Shown piece after piece: positions 7,969 through 18,000 of a stretch of 64,000 nucleotides of DNA; within the stretch, counting starts at the first letter, position 1; the number at the start of each line of letters is the position of its first letter. Under the pieces are notes generated by a model. The model was not told where the DNA came from, did not search any database, and saw only the letters and a list, made by a program, of their open reading frames with translations. The DNA is from Proteiniclasticum ruminis DSM 24773. Lineage in GTDB: Bacteria > Bacillota > Clostridia > Clostridiales > Clostridiaceae. The stretch lies in contig NZ_JNKC01000001.1 of the NCBI RefSeq assembly GCF_000701905.1, forward strand, positions 806,001 to 870,000, in the 5' to 3' direction. Position numbers and translations under genes: made by a program.

Positions 7969-9510
7969 TTATTGATACTCAATGGATAGTGTTATTTTAT
8001 TGCCTTCTCTATTATATACAATTTTCTTTATAAATGATTTTAATAGGGCATTCTTTTCTTCAGAGGAGGCATTCGCCCATTTCTCCTTGAAATTTTCCAC
8101 TCTTTTACTTAGTTCTTTTTCGGAAAGCATACTCATACCTTCCCTTTCTTCACTTAGATTTTGATAGGCACTTAATAAACTTTTCTTCTTTACTTCAATG
8201 TCTTTCTTTTCAATTTTAAGTTCTTCTAACGTATATACACCAGCAGCATAGGCAGCTTTAATACGTTTCAGTTGTTTATCAATATCTTCGATTTTTCTTT
8301 GAACTTCTTCAATTTCTATCTCAATTCTTCTTAATCTCTCACTTTTCTGTGCAATTTCAAGTACTTTTCTTTTATTAGTGTTGCATTTACTGATTGTGTT
8401 ATATAAGGTGTTGTAAAAATTTTCATCCATTTTCACACCTCTTTGCTCACACTTCTTTCCCATTGGATTCTTGTGTGAACACTTAGTATAATTGTATACC
8501 TTTCCACTTTTCGCTTCGAGCTTTCCTAAACTATATCTCATTGAATATCCACATTTTTGGCAAAACATTATGCCAGAAGTTGGGAAAGCGCCTTGCTTTG
8601 CTCTACTGGGAACACGCAAATTTTGCTGAGTAATTCTCAATATTTCATTATGTTCAGATTCTGTCTTTATGATTGGCCAGTCTCCTCTCCCAATATGCCA
8701 TTTCTCTCGAGGTAATTTAACTACTCTTATTTTGCCAGCTCTGTTCTCCTTCCATTGTGTTTTCCCATATATCGCAACACCCATATGAAACTCATGAAGA
8801 AGCAGTCTTGAAACAGTCGCAGTTGTCCAATTTTTACCATTTGGACTTGAAATACCTCTTTGATTTAAGAAAAATGCAATTCTTTCAGTACCCATATTTT
8901 GTGCGATATATAACTCTTTTATCTTCTCGTAAATTTTATGTTTTTCTGGGTCTACTCTTACGGTTGGTATTATCTTTTGTCCTTTATCTGAGTCAATTAT
9001 CTCTTTATGATAATAATATGGATAAGGAGGCTTCCCATTTGTCATCTTTCCTTCTTTTGCTCCATATTTTTTACCTTCTTGAAGTCTGTTTACTATAGCA
9101 TTTAACTCTCTATGAGCAAATATACCATTTATTGATATAACCATAGATTCATTCAAATCGGAAGGATTGTATACTCTTTCAGGTGTTACAATGCTACAAT
9201 CAGAATTTCTTAAAACTCGCAATAGTTCTCCGTACTCAGCCTCATCTCCCCTGCTTAGTCTATCCAAAGCTTTTACCAAAATGGCATCAAACTCTAAATT
9301 CTCAATTCTATCTAACAACTGTGATACGATTGGTCGTTTATTGAGGAACTCACCAGAAATCGCATCTTCCTCAAATAGTTCGTACTTCCAACGATTCTTA
9401 TGAGCAAAGTCCGTCAATGCCATCCGATGTTTTCTTAAAATGTCTTCGTCACCATCATCTCGACTCTTTCTAAGATAAATTGCTACATTCTTTATTTCAT
9501 TGTCTTTCAT
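7969..9510 (-). CDS. Large serine recombinase (integrase)
   Basis: The 513-aa protein has a resolvase-type catalytic domain at residues 8-150 with the nucleophile in YLRKSRDD (Ser16) and the DRLSRGDEAEYGEL helix. A Recombinase domain follows (GKPPYPYYY, SSPNGKNWTTATVSRLL). A zinc ribbon begins CQKCGYSM near residue 317 and is completed by the later Cys-Ser-His and Lys-Lys-Cys-Glu. A long charged coiled coil covers about residues 390-470. This is the architecture of integrases that recombine attP with attB by serine chemistry. Its position beside the left end makes it the likely integrase of this element. The start is an ATG overlapping the stop of the small gene upstream. Confidence 0.92.
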   Translation of the reverse strand: MKDNEIKNVAIYLRKSRDDGDEDILRKHRMALTDFAHKNRWKYELFEEDAISGEFLNKRPIVSQLLDRIENLEFDAILVKALDRLSRGDEAEYGELLRVLRNSDCSIVTPERVYNPSDLNESMVISINGIFAHRELNAIVNRLQEGKKYGAKEGKMTNGKPPYPYYYHKEIIDSDKGQKIIPTVRVDPEKHKIYEKIKELYIAQNMGTERIAFFLNQRGISSPNGKNWTTATVSRLLLHEFHMGVAIYGKTQWKENRAGKIRVVKLPREKWHIGRGDWPIIKTESEHNEILRITQQNLRVPSRAKQGAFPTSGIMFCQKCGYSMRYSLGKLEAKSGKVYNYTKCSHKNPMGKKCEQRGVKMDENFYNTLYNTISKCNTNKRKVLEIAQKSERLRRIEIEIEEVQRKIEDIDKQLKRIKAAYAAGVYTLEELKIEKKDIEVKKKSLLSAYQNLSEEREGMSMLSEKELSKRVENFKEKWANASSEEKNALLKSFIKKIVYNREGNKITLSIEYQ

Positions 9511-9701
9511 TAAATCACACCTCTATTGCTTTGTTGTTGTAGTTTACGCAAAACTTCTCTTTTGGATGCTTTCGTATCTTCAGAATCCATACTTCTGTCA
9601 TCTTTCAATATCATTTCACATACTAACTTGTGGTATCTCTCTAATGCAGCCTCGCTTGGTTTGTTCAGTTCGATTACGATGTACTCTATTTTATTTTTCA
9701 T
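9510..9701 (-). CDS. Small protein coupled to the integrase
   Basis: The 63-aa charged product (starting MKNKIEYIVIELNKPSEAA) is encoded immediately upstream of the large recombinase, sharing a base at the stop/start junction (ATGA-type coupling). AGGAG precedes its ATG. It has no membrane segment and no motif I recognise. The tight coupling suggests an accessory to recombination, possibly a directionality factor, but that is only inference from position and size. Confidence 0.6.
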   Translation of the reverse strand: MKNKIEYIVIELNKPSEAALERYHKLVCEMILKDDRSMDSEDTKASKREVLRKLQQQSNRGVI

Positions 9702-9888
9702 AGTACTTCATCTCCTATTTTTAAAGATGAAGTTATATAGATAATTACAAACTTTTAGTCCAGAAATTCATTCAATAAATAAAATAATTATGATATCACT
9801 AATATTTCTCCTCATTAATTATTACTCTTCATTAAACATTATGCGTTTAATCGAATTATTCATACTGCAAGAAATAGTAAATCCATCT

Positions 9889-10497
9889 CTAATTATCTGT
9901 TTTTCTCTTGATGGCTGTATATTTTTTTCTGATTTTGTATAGTGTTGTTCTTGAGATTCCTAATCTTGTGTGGCATTCAGTTGCGGTAATTTTTCCATCA
10001 AACCAATCTTGTAGATATACTTGTTTTGTTGTATCAATTTTAATCTCAGGACGTCCAAATTTCTTTCCCTTTCCTTTCGCAGCGGCAATACCTTGCTTTT
10101 GTCTTTCCTTTATAAAGTTCCGCTCGGTTTCAGCAATATATGCGAGAAGCTCTATCAAAATTCCATTTAGAAACTCGTCCGTTAGATTGTTTCCCGTCTT
10201 CATGAACTTCATATTCAATACAACAACATTAATCTTATTCTCAATTAAGTACTGATACTCTTTCTTCAACTCTCGAAAGTTTCTGCTTATTCTATCAAGA
10301 GCCGTAACTACAAACGTATCTCCAGGTCTTAACATTGCTTTTGCACTATTATACCCTTCTCTATTCATATCTTTTCCTGATTTTTGGTCGACAAATATCC
10401 TATCATATCCGTTCGAAGATAATAGGCTAAGTTCTCTATCTAACTTCTGTGATGTACTTGATGTACGTGCATACGCTATTGTAAAGCTCTTACTCAT
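9889..10497 (-). CDS. Resolvase/invertase-type serine recombinase
   Basis: The 202-aa protein has the standard small serine recombinase layout: catalytic domain at residues 5-140 with IAYARTSSTSQ (nucleophile Ser13), VVTALDRISRNFREL and the long E-helix AETERNFIKERQKQGIAAAK, then a C-terminal helix-turn-helix (TATECHTRLGISRTTLYKI). It could resolve multimers of a circular form or invert DNA in the element. GGAGGTGG lies just upstream of the ATG. It is transcribed away from the replication-type gene at 10741. Confidence 0.9.
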   Translation of the reverse strand: MSKSFTIAYARTSSTSQKLDRELSLLSSNGYDRIFVDQKSGKDMNREGYNSAKAMLRPGDTFVVTALDRISRNFRELKKEYQYLIENKINVVVLNMKFMKTGNNLTDEFLNGILIELLAYIAETERNFIKERQKQGIAAAKGKGKKFGRPEIKIDTTKQVYLQDWFDGKITATECHTRLGISRTTLYKIRKKYTAIKRKTDN

Positions 10498-10703
10498 TGA
10501 GCCACCTCCGCATTTTTATCTTAGTGTAAAAAAAGCACCTTAATTTATGTATATATTCAGATACTTTCCATAGGACATTATTAAACATGATAAAACCTAT
10601 TTCTCAATGTTCAAAATTCTGTACTTTTAAAAACATTATTTTCAAAGTTTTTTCATTTCTTACCGTTATCGAACTCAATTAGTAGAAAAATATCCTGGAA
10701 TTG

Positions 10704-10730
10704 CCTATATAGGTTTATCAACTATATAGG
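10704..10730 (+). promoter_or_regulatory. Repeated CTATATAGG motif overlapping the replication gene RBS
   Basis: CCTATATAGG, a perfect 10-bp palindrome at 10704-10713, is followed nine bases later by CTATATAGG at 10722-10730, whose end is part of the ribosome site AGGAG of the gene at 10741. Two copies so placed look like an operator controlling the replication gene. Related CCTATATA motifs recur at 23270-23319 near the other end of the element. Confidence 0.45.
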
Positions 10731-10740
10731 AGTGATGGAA

Positions 10741-12645
10741 ATGTCAGTTGTAAAAAACACAACACAGGAATGCTTTAAGATATTAGGATATGTGAGTTTG
10801 GAGAATCTCACGATAAAACCCCCTCAAAAAGATGCTATATTTGGAAAACTGCGGAAGAAATCGTCATATCGTAAAAATGGTCAGGAATTGATTAATGAAT
10901 GGTTATTCGATGAACTCGCTGACCTTATTGGTAATAAGGGGTATTCATTTCAGCACGGAAAATTTAAGAATAATGATAGTAATTTTACATCGGACCAATT
11001 TTTATGTGGTAATGTTGTCTTTGTTGATATTGATGAGCATAATTACGAGGTCGAAGACATTATAAGAATGAGTGCCCCCTTTTACCCCTCAATAATCTAT
11101 CACACTTTATCAAGTGGAATTAATAAAGAAACTAATTTGCATGACCCAAGTATAAAAAGATACAGAGTAATGTGGTTATTAGGTAGTACTATTGAGGAAG
11201 ATACTTACAAAAAAATAACTACATTCTTTATAAACAGACTTAATGCTGATTCAAACTGTAAGGATATAGCAAGAATGCTATTAGGCGGTAAAAACCTTTG
11301 CTACGCTAAAGAAAATATCATTGATATAAACAAAATCCTCTTATCCAATGATTACATAGATTTCTTTGATGCAAGAAAAAATACATCTAAGAATAGTAGA
11401 AGAACGAAGAGAGATTCCAGTAGATTCCTCGCAGATAACCCCAATATTTATCCCTCTACTAATCCTTACACATTTGATAGTATTATTGAGCAAATAAAAA
11501 CTTTGGCCATCAAAAACAAACCAGATTTTCTGACAGAAATAACAAGTTTCGAATGGATAAACTCACTTCCCTTAAATCAAATTTTAGGCCAACCAGTAAA
11601 TGTAGCTTTCAACTGCATTATGCCTAATCACATTGATAGCAATCCATCAGCAGGTATTCTATTCAACGAGAAAAGACAACAGGTATATTACTGCAATTCA
11701 TGTCCCTCACCTAATATGAAACACGCAAAATCAGTACTTGGTACATTAGAAGCCCTGACAGGTATGAATGTTATCTGTTTACAAAAAGGAATCCTCAATG
11801 AGTTGGATATCCCGTATCTGACAGAGCATAAACAACGTGGACTTGCAACTATAAAAAGCAATAAAGCACTAATTGATGTTGCAATAACTGATAAAAAGTT
11901 TTCAAAATTAGAAAAAAAAGGATTGTTCAAAGCATATATTCTTTTTTTGGAGTACATTAAATCACACTTGCCTGCAATCCCTATCGTTTCTAATGATATT
12001 GAAATCTTTGCATCCTACGGTCATATCGCTCAGTTCATACGAAAAGAGTTCACTCCAACCAAGACATTTCAATCAGTTAAGAAGAATATCTACGACAAAA
12101 CTAATATTTTGAACTCTTATGGATTTATTGAAAAAATTGATTATGATGACCTGCCAAAAGAATGGCTTTCGAAAACAAATGAGTATCAGTCTAAACATAA
12201 ACCATACAAGAAAATCACATACTGGAGAGTCCCAAAACTGACAATAGAAGATTTGATTCGAAGCGTTGAGATGATTGATTTAGAGAAAAACTGTGGATAT
12301 AAAATGTCAGATATGTCAATTAATAAGGTCGCTGGTTTGCATGGGCAGGACTTAGCTCATAAAGTATATAATCAACAATCAATCAACCACACCACCTTCA
12401 AAAGCTATGAAAACAAAGTGATGAAAGTTGTCCAAGCAATTATTCATGCGCAATCATATTACACTCGTAAGATGGTTCAAGATAACTGTGATTTAAAAAT
12501 CAGAGAGGTAAATAATTTTTTACCCAGTATAACAAAGAAGTTGGGCTATAAAGAAGTAACCATAAACAATGAGATTAGGGGAAAATACAGTATTAGCTAC
12601 TCCGATTTGAATAAGGGTTCAAAACTCTTCATTAAAAATGAGTAA
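10741..12645 (+). CDS. Putative replication protein/primase with CHC2-like zinc motif
   Basis: The start is ATG at 10741, eight bases after AGGAG, giving 634 aa. Near residues 95-105 VVFVDIDEHNYE resembles the Asp-x-Asp motif of archaeo-eukaryotic-type primases, followed by SIIYHTLSSG and KRYRVMWLL, which fit the later primase core motifs. Around residues 285-320 a Cys-x3-His-x2-Asn-Pro-Ser ... Tyr-Tyr-Cys-x2-Cys pattern (FNCIMPNH, QVYYCNSC) resembles the zinc-binding domain of DnaG-like primases. The C-terminal 250 residues have no recognisable helicase motif. Taken together this is probably the element's replication initiator or primase. Family assignment is by motif only. Confidence 0.6.
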   Translation: MSVVKNTTQECFKILGYVSLENLTIKPPQKDAIFGKLRKKSSYRKNGQELINEWLFDELADLIGNKGYSFQHGKFKNNDSNFTSDQFLCGNVVFVDIDEHNYEVEDIIRMSAPFYPSIIYHTLSSGINKETNLHDPSIKRYRVMWLLGSTIEEDTYKKITTFFINRLNADSNCKDIARMLLGGKNLCYAKENIIDINKILLSNDYIDFFDARKNTSKNSRRTKRDSSRFLADNPNIYPSTNPYTFDSIIEQIKTLAIKNKPDFLTEITSFEWINSLPLNQILGQPVNVAFNCIMPNHIDSNPSAGILFNEKRQQVYYCNSCPSPNMKHAKSVLGTLEALTGMNVICLQKGILNELDIPYLTEHKQRGLATIKSNKALIDVAITDKKFSKLEKKGLFKAYILFLEYIKSHLPAIPIVSNDIEIFASYGHIAQFIRKEFTPTKTFQSVKKNIYDKTNILNSYGFIEKIDYDDLPKEWLSKTNEYQSKHKPYKKITYWRVPKLTIEDLIRSVEMIDLEKNCGYKMSDMSINKVAGLHGQDLAHKVYNQQSINHTTFKSYENKVMKVVQAIIHAQSYYTRKMVQDNCDLKIREVNNFLPSITKKLGYKEVTINNEIRGKYSISYSDLNKGSKLFIKNE

Positions 12646-13043
12646 GCAATAAATCAATAGTTATACTTTTAGTAACAATAAAACCCATATAGAATTAATA
12701 AGGAGGGAGAGTTTGGGTTTTATTGTTACAAATCCTATTTACCTTTTGATATGAATCTTTATGTCTGCTATCGTAGGTATCTCAGACAAATAAATAACTA
12801 AATCCATTATAGAAAAATCCTAAGCCGTTTTTGCGGTATTCTTGGAGTTCTCAACAATCATCTATGACGATTTAAGACTGAACTATAAAACTTTAGTGTC
12901 ATCCATTTAGAACTACTGTTAGTATGTGAATCCCTTGGTCTTTATTCAGTATTCAAAATAACTTCAGTTTATGTAAATACAGACTTCGTATGCTGAATAT
13001 CTTGTATTTAAATCATCAGAACCAATTATTATAGAACAAAAGA
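12646..13043. other. Non-coding stretch inside the element
   Basis: Apart from the long inverted repeat at 12672-12729 I see no gene or recognisable RNA in this AT-rich stretch. Confidence 0.4.
12672..12729 (+). repeat. 15-bp perfect inverted repeat after the replication gene
   Basis: GTAACAATAAAACCC at 12672-12686 and its exact complement at 12715-12729 flank a 28-base loop that contains AAGGAGGGAG, a strong Shine-Dalgarno-like sequence with no start codon at the proper distance. The hairpin lies 26 bases past the stop of the replication protein. The lack of a clean T-run argues against a simple terminator. It could be an RNA regulatory element or part of a replication origin. Confidence 0.6.
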
Positions 13044-13061
13044 CCGCTCCTGTTTGAGCGG
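13044..13061 (-). terminator. Terminator downstream of the 13196-13843 gene
   Basis: CCGCTC CTGTTT GAGCGG forms a GC-rich six-bp stem-loop; on the minus strand it is followed by TCTTTTGTT. It lies about 130 bases past the stop of the leftward hypothetical gene. Confidence 0.6.
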
Positions 13062-13195
13062 CCATAAATTTGATACTGGGATTATTAGCGTTATCTTTTT
13101 ACGTGGACTGACCTGCGGCAACGTGCTGTACTATCATCCTACAATCTTTATTACGTTGGTTTCTTAACTTACTTGGACAATCTACCAACTGTGAA

Positions 13196-13843
13196 TCAGA
13201 AGGAAAAAATATCAAGCTCATCCAAATTATAGTCAATCGGTTCATAAAATTCTAAAACTGCCTCTTCACCCTCCTTAAACTCATACTTTTTTATGTACCC
13301 TTCTAACACACACAATGAAACAATATTTGCTGGTGAAGCATCTTCATCGAAGTCGTAATGCATACTTTCCATTATTTTGCTCGATATGTTCAGTCTGTCT
13401 GACACATTACACGTTGAAAAATGTATGATGCGCAGCAATTCAGCATGAATAAACAAGGCTCTGACATTATCGGAACTCACATTCTGAAGGATATTATAGT
13501 TTCTTCTGAGAATTTTAGTAAATAGCACACCTTTTATGAAATCATCATGAAAATCATAATGTATACAGTTATACCCTATATAGACAGGTCTCATGCTTAT
13601 TAGCATATTCAACTCAGTCATATTCGCTCGATGCAAGAAACTATATCCTTTTAGATAAGGTGTCTGCTGAGACAAATTAACAATACAGGATTCTTTCCAC
13701 ATCGTTTTCAACTGCTCCACTTGGCATTTTGTAAATGGCAATGAAACTATAGCTTCCGATAACCTTACTGATTCCTCATAATCATTCCGTTTGCTCGGAT
13801 ACACTGGCGAAATTATCGTGTCTGCAATGTCAAATTTTATCAT
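13196..13843 (-). CDS. Hypothetical protein of the element
   Basis: The ATG at 13843 (AGGAG eight bases upstream) gives a 215-aa protein starting MIKFDIADTIISPVYPS. It is soluble, mildly acidic with an aspartate-rich C-terminus (YNLDELDIFSF), and contains the segment NCIHYDFHDDFIKG. I recognise no family, catalytic motif or membrane helix. Its place among mobile-element genes and its own terminator and promoter region suggest a stand-alone cargo gene, possibly defence-related, but there is no direct evidence of that. Confidence 0.6.
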   Translation of the reverse strand: MIKFDIADTIISPVYPSKRNDYEESVRLSEAIVSLPFTKCQVEQLKTMWKESCIVNLSQQTPYLKGYSFLHRANMTELNMLISMRPVYIGYNCIHYDFHDDFIKGVLFTKILRRNYNILQNVSSDNVRALFIHAELLRIIHFSTCNVSDRLNISSKIMESMHYDFDEDASPANIVSLCVLEGYIKKYEFKEGEEAVLEFYEPIDYNLDELDIFSF

Positions 13844-13849
13844 AACCAA

Positions 13850-14190
13850 CTCTCCTATTTATACTTGCTTATGCATTTTTATTTATTCCGACAAACTCAT
13901 TTTATCACAATATTCCTCTTTTTTCTTTGTTTTTTTATAATTATTTATTTTTATTAAAATAAATTTTAATAATAGTAATAATTAATTCGTTAACACCAAT
14001 TATTTTATTATTAACACTGATATTTAAGGTCATTTTTTAATTAAAAGTCTACTTTTTCACTTAACTTTTGTTTTGACAATGGAATAAACTCACAATTAAC
14101 ATATCTTATTAATACATTTTCTATACCTTGAGATGAGCATTTCAAAATCAACGGATTATGCGTTCTAACTCATTTAACCACATGAAAGCA
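13850..14190. other. AT-rich non-coding stretch inside the element
   Basis: This segment is extremely A+T-rich, with runs such as TTTTTTATAATTATTTATTTTTATT near 13931-13955 (longer run abbreviated), and includes the promoter region of the leftward gene. It has no coding potential. Such composition would suit an origin or a horizontally acquired promoter region, but nothing more specific is visible. Confidence 0.35.
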
Positions 14191-14217
14191 AAAACGACCT
14201 TGTTTCCAGGTCGTTTT
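14191..14217. terminator. Bidirectional terminator-like hairpin
   Basis: AAAACGACCT and AGGTCGTTTT form a perfect ten-bp stem around a seven-base loop, with A-runs before and T-runs after, so it can act on either strand. Confidence 0.7.
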
Positions 14218-14355
14218 ATTTTCTTCTATTCACTAAAATTATTGAAATTCCTTTTAACGTTACGATATTTAAATCTATCCGTATGGTAAATCTGTTATGG
14301 TAATAGCCGCTTTTGGGACTATTCTCAGCTTCATTAACCCACAGGAAGTAACGAA

Positions 14356-14460
14356 AAAGCGTCCTGTTATCAACTTGCACGGAAATCACAGGACGCTTTG
14401 TATCTTGTTGTGCCTACCCGTAATCTACGGTTCAGCTATGAGTTCCCTGTTAGAGCAGGG
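14356..14460. ncRNA. Candidate structured RNA or terminator cluster
   Basis: Three hairpins occur in 105 bases. AAAGCGTCCTGT pairs perfectly over 12 bp with 14388-14399 around a 20-base loop. CCGTA/TACGG pairs at 14418-14430 with a three-base loop. CCCTG/CAGGG pairs at 14445-14460. The region is more GC-rich than its surroundings and has no ORF. On the minus strand it lies downstream of the restriction operon, and the largest hairpin is then followed by TTCGTTAC rather than a strong T-run. It may be a small RNA or the operon's 3' structure. Strand and function are unknown. Confidence 0.4.
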
Positions 14461-14650
14461 TTCCCTTTAAATTCATTATATTGTATTCTCATTTCTCTTG
14501 CAAGACAAAAGAAATAAGAATATCACTCAAATAGACCCCATTAAGATATTTGTGTATAGAAAGACTATTTTAATCTAATTGTCCAATTTACATAAACTAC
14601 TCAATTAAGAAGATAAAGTTTCTTACAAAGAGGTTCATCAAATTATCCTT

Positions 14651-15004
14651 TTATAGTCCTTCTTTTTCGATTTCCTCAAGCTCTTCTTTAATAAATGGAG
14701 TGTACACATCAAAAATCTTTTCTTCAAGCTCTAATAGTGGGCTGTCTTCAATATGATAGCTTTTGTCATGCATCCACTGCTTTCTTATTCTTTCCACAAT
14801 TTTAGGAGTCCTTCTGTAGACTTCATCCATCACAAATTCTCCGTTCATCTCTGGGTTTCTCTCAAAAATCGCGGTTAATGTATCATGGATATTGGACCCA
14901 TCAAAACTTTCGAAAGCTGAGTCTTTTAACTCATAGGCTACACCTGCAGCAGTAAGAGCTTCTTTTACCTTCTCCACATCTTTGTCACTAAATTCAATTA
15001 TCAT
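14651..15004 (-). CDS. Small acidic protein at the end of the type I RM operon
   Basis: The 117-aa acidic protein (starting MIIEFSDKDVEKVKEAL, ending in a Glu-rich tail) is encoded 13 bases after the hsdR stop, with a GGGGGT-type ribosome site in that gap, so it is almost certainly co-transcribed with hsdM, hsdS and hsdR. No enzymatic motif is visible. Its acidity and position would suit a regulator of the RM complex or a DNA mimic, but I do not recognise the family. Confidence 0.65.
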   Translation of the reverse strand: MIIEFSDKDVEKVKEALTAAGVAYELKDSAFESFDGSNIHDTLTAIFERNPEMNGEFVMDEVYRRTPKIVERIRKQWMHDKSYHIEDSPLLELEEKIFDVYTPFIKEELEEIEKEGL

Positions 15005-15017
15005 TTTTAACCCCCTA

Positions 15018-18000
15018 TTAATTGTGTTTTTGTGTTCTTAGATTCTTATAGGCTTCTCTTGCTATGACTTCCATCACTGTGTTATAGAACGCCTTATCTT
15101 CGAAGAGCTTAGAGAAAGATTTCATGGACTCTGAGTAGCTTTCTTGGGCCGCTCTCTCAAAGGTTTTGGGAAAGATACTTCTTTCAAATACTTCCGAGTC
15201 ATTTCTTCTTGCTTGTTTTGCAAGGTTCTTGTCATTCTTAAGTATCTTATTGTACAGAGCTTCCACGATGACCCTATCTGAGTCGTTAAACATGCCCTCA
15301 AACCTTTGATTAATCTTCTTGATGATTTCCTCCAGAAGGTCTCTCTTTTCATCCTCTTTTTCCCCTGGTACAAAGGTTGGAACATTGTCCAGCGGAGGCG
15401 AATTCGGATTCAACGTGATATCCCCTTTAAATGTCTGTTCAAGCTTATAGAACTCAAGCTTCAGTTTTTCATCAAGGTTCAACTTTTCCATCTCTGTGGC
15501 TGGTATTAGCCTTGAGAAGTATGAGGTGAACGTAAACTCTTTATGGAGAGCCACATCAAACATTCTTGTTATCTGTGTAATGTAGGTGTACCACTTATTG
15601 AAATCTCTGATGGTACGTCTAAACATATACTTATCGTTGGCGTTTAGGTCGTTATATCTGTCTACCACTGGTTTTAGAAGACTGGTCATCTTACCAAGGT
15701 CTACTGCCGTCTGATTTCCTGGTTTAAAGTTGATTTTTACAAATTTCTCCACGTCATCATCGTTATAGAGCTGATAATCTCTAAGTTTATGTTGGCTTAC
15801 ATAAATCTGATTCACATCAATCTCTTCTTTCAAGCTCGTTTCCTCGTAAAACGGTTCAAATGCTTCCTGGATTTCTTCTGTGGTGTTCACGAAGTCCAAA
15901 ATAAAGGTATCATTTTTGCCTGGATGTATTCTGTTTAGTCTTGAGAGCGTCTGAACAGCTTTTACTCCTTTTAGCTTCTTGTCGATGAACATTGAATGGA
16001 GAAGCGGTTCATCGAACCCAGTTTGGTATTTCTCTGCCACAATCAACATATTGAAATCATCATGAAAAGCTTCTGGTAGCTGCTTTTCTCCAATTGAGTT
16101 TCCGTCTTTACTCATATTGATAGCAGTTTCGGTGTAATCTGTCTCACCATCTTTAACAATTCCCGAAAATGCCACCAGGATATCTACATCCGTGTACTCC
16201 ATTTTCTCAATGTATCGCTTGAATTCATGATAATAACGAACAGCATGAAGTCTTGATGCCGTTACAACCATGGCTTTGGCTCTGCCATTAATCTTATTCT
16301 TGGTGATATCTCTGAAATGCTCTATGATAATGGCTGTTTTCTGCTGAAGATTATGTGGATGCAGGGATTCGAACCTCTTCACAGTTTTAGCAGCTAAGGA
16401 TACTGGCACTTCTGGGTTCTCTGGAGTGTTCTTAGCGATTCTAAAGCATGTTCTGTAGGTCATGTAGTTCTTCAGTACATCCAGGATAAATCCTTCTTCT
16501 ATAGCCTGCCTCATGCTGTAAACATGGAATGGGTGGAAGGAACCATCCTGAGCCTCTGTTCCAAACATTTCCAGTGTCTTTTCCTTTGGAGTGGCAGTAA
16601 AAGCAAAGAAGCTTAGATTCTTATGTTTGCCATGAGTGATGATTTCCTGAATGAGCTTATCTTCTTCATCGAGAAGTTCATCCTCTGCTTTTCCTTCAAT
16701 CTCAGCATACTCTCTTAAGGCTTCTTCGGTGTCTGCAAGAGCAGTTTTTAGCTTCATTGCACTTTGTCCAGTCTGACTGGAATGGGCCTCATCCACTATG
16801 ATAGCGAAGTTACGGCCTTTATTTGCATCAATCTCCTGATAAATCACTGGGAACTTTTGAAGAGTTGTTACAATGATGCGTTTCCCATCGTTTATAGCGT
16901 CTCTGAGGTCCTTGGATGTCTTTCCTTCACCAATGGTATCTACTAATCCAGGCTGATGGTCAAAGCTCGATATGGTGTCCTGAAGCTGGTCATCAAGAAC
17001 CTTTCTATCTGTCACGATGATAACTGAAGCAAAAATGGATTTATTATCCTCATTATGTAAACTTGCAAGTCTATAGGAAGTCCATGCGATGGAATTTGAC
17101 TTTCCTGAGCCTGCAGAATGCTGAATGAGATAATTCTTACCACTGCCCGACACTTTCACATCGGAAACGAGTTTTTTCACTACATCAAGCTGATGATATC
17201 TTGGGAAAATAAGCGTTTTCTTCTTCTCAATTTTCTCTTTCCCAGCTTTTTCTGTCTTCACTTCTTTCACTTGAAGATGTATGAATCGATGGATGATATC
17301 GAGTAAGGAATCCTTTTGAAGAACCTTCTCCCATAAATAGGCTGTAGCATACCCCTCTGGATTTTGCGGATTGCCTTTTCCACCATTGACTCCTGCTCCA
17401 TTACTTCCTTGGTCAAATGGAAGGAAGTACGTATTCTTTCCGTCCAGTTTAGTGGTCATGACTACGTTGTAGAGGTCCACACCAAAATAAACAAGGATTC
17501 TCTTGTTAAAATGAAAAACAGTCTCCTTGGGGTCCCTATCGAACATATATTGAGTCTTTGAGTTATCAATGGACTGTCCAGTAATCTGATTCTTCAGCTC
17601 CAATGCTACGATTGGAATCCCATTTAAGGACAACACCATGTCCACAGAATTGTTATTCTGAGTGGAATACCTGAACTGTCTTGTCACATGAAGAACATTC
17701 TCGTTATATAGGTCCCAGAGCCTCATATTAAGCTCAGATTCGGGTTTGAAGTATGCAGCCTTGAAATCTATCCCTCGATACTTGAAACCGTGTCTCAGGA
17801 CGTGTATGAGGCCAAAATTGTCTATAGCATCATTGATTGCTTTAAAGAACTTCTTCTCTACATCTGAAACGGTCATTCGTTCAAATCTGTCCCACTCTTT
17901 AGGTTGCGTGGTCTTGACAAAGGAGATTAGCGTTTCCATATCCATGGCTCTATCCTTGTCATACTTCTTTAAATCCCCTTTCTGGTAGCCCCCAGCAGGT

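Noticed and set aside
12646-14650. tRNA, CRISPR or toxin-antitoxin loci in the large gaps of the island
   Set aside because: No cloverleaf, no regularly spaced repeats and no pair of small ORFs with ribosome sites could be found.
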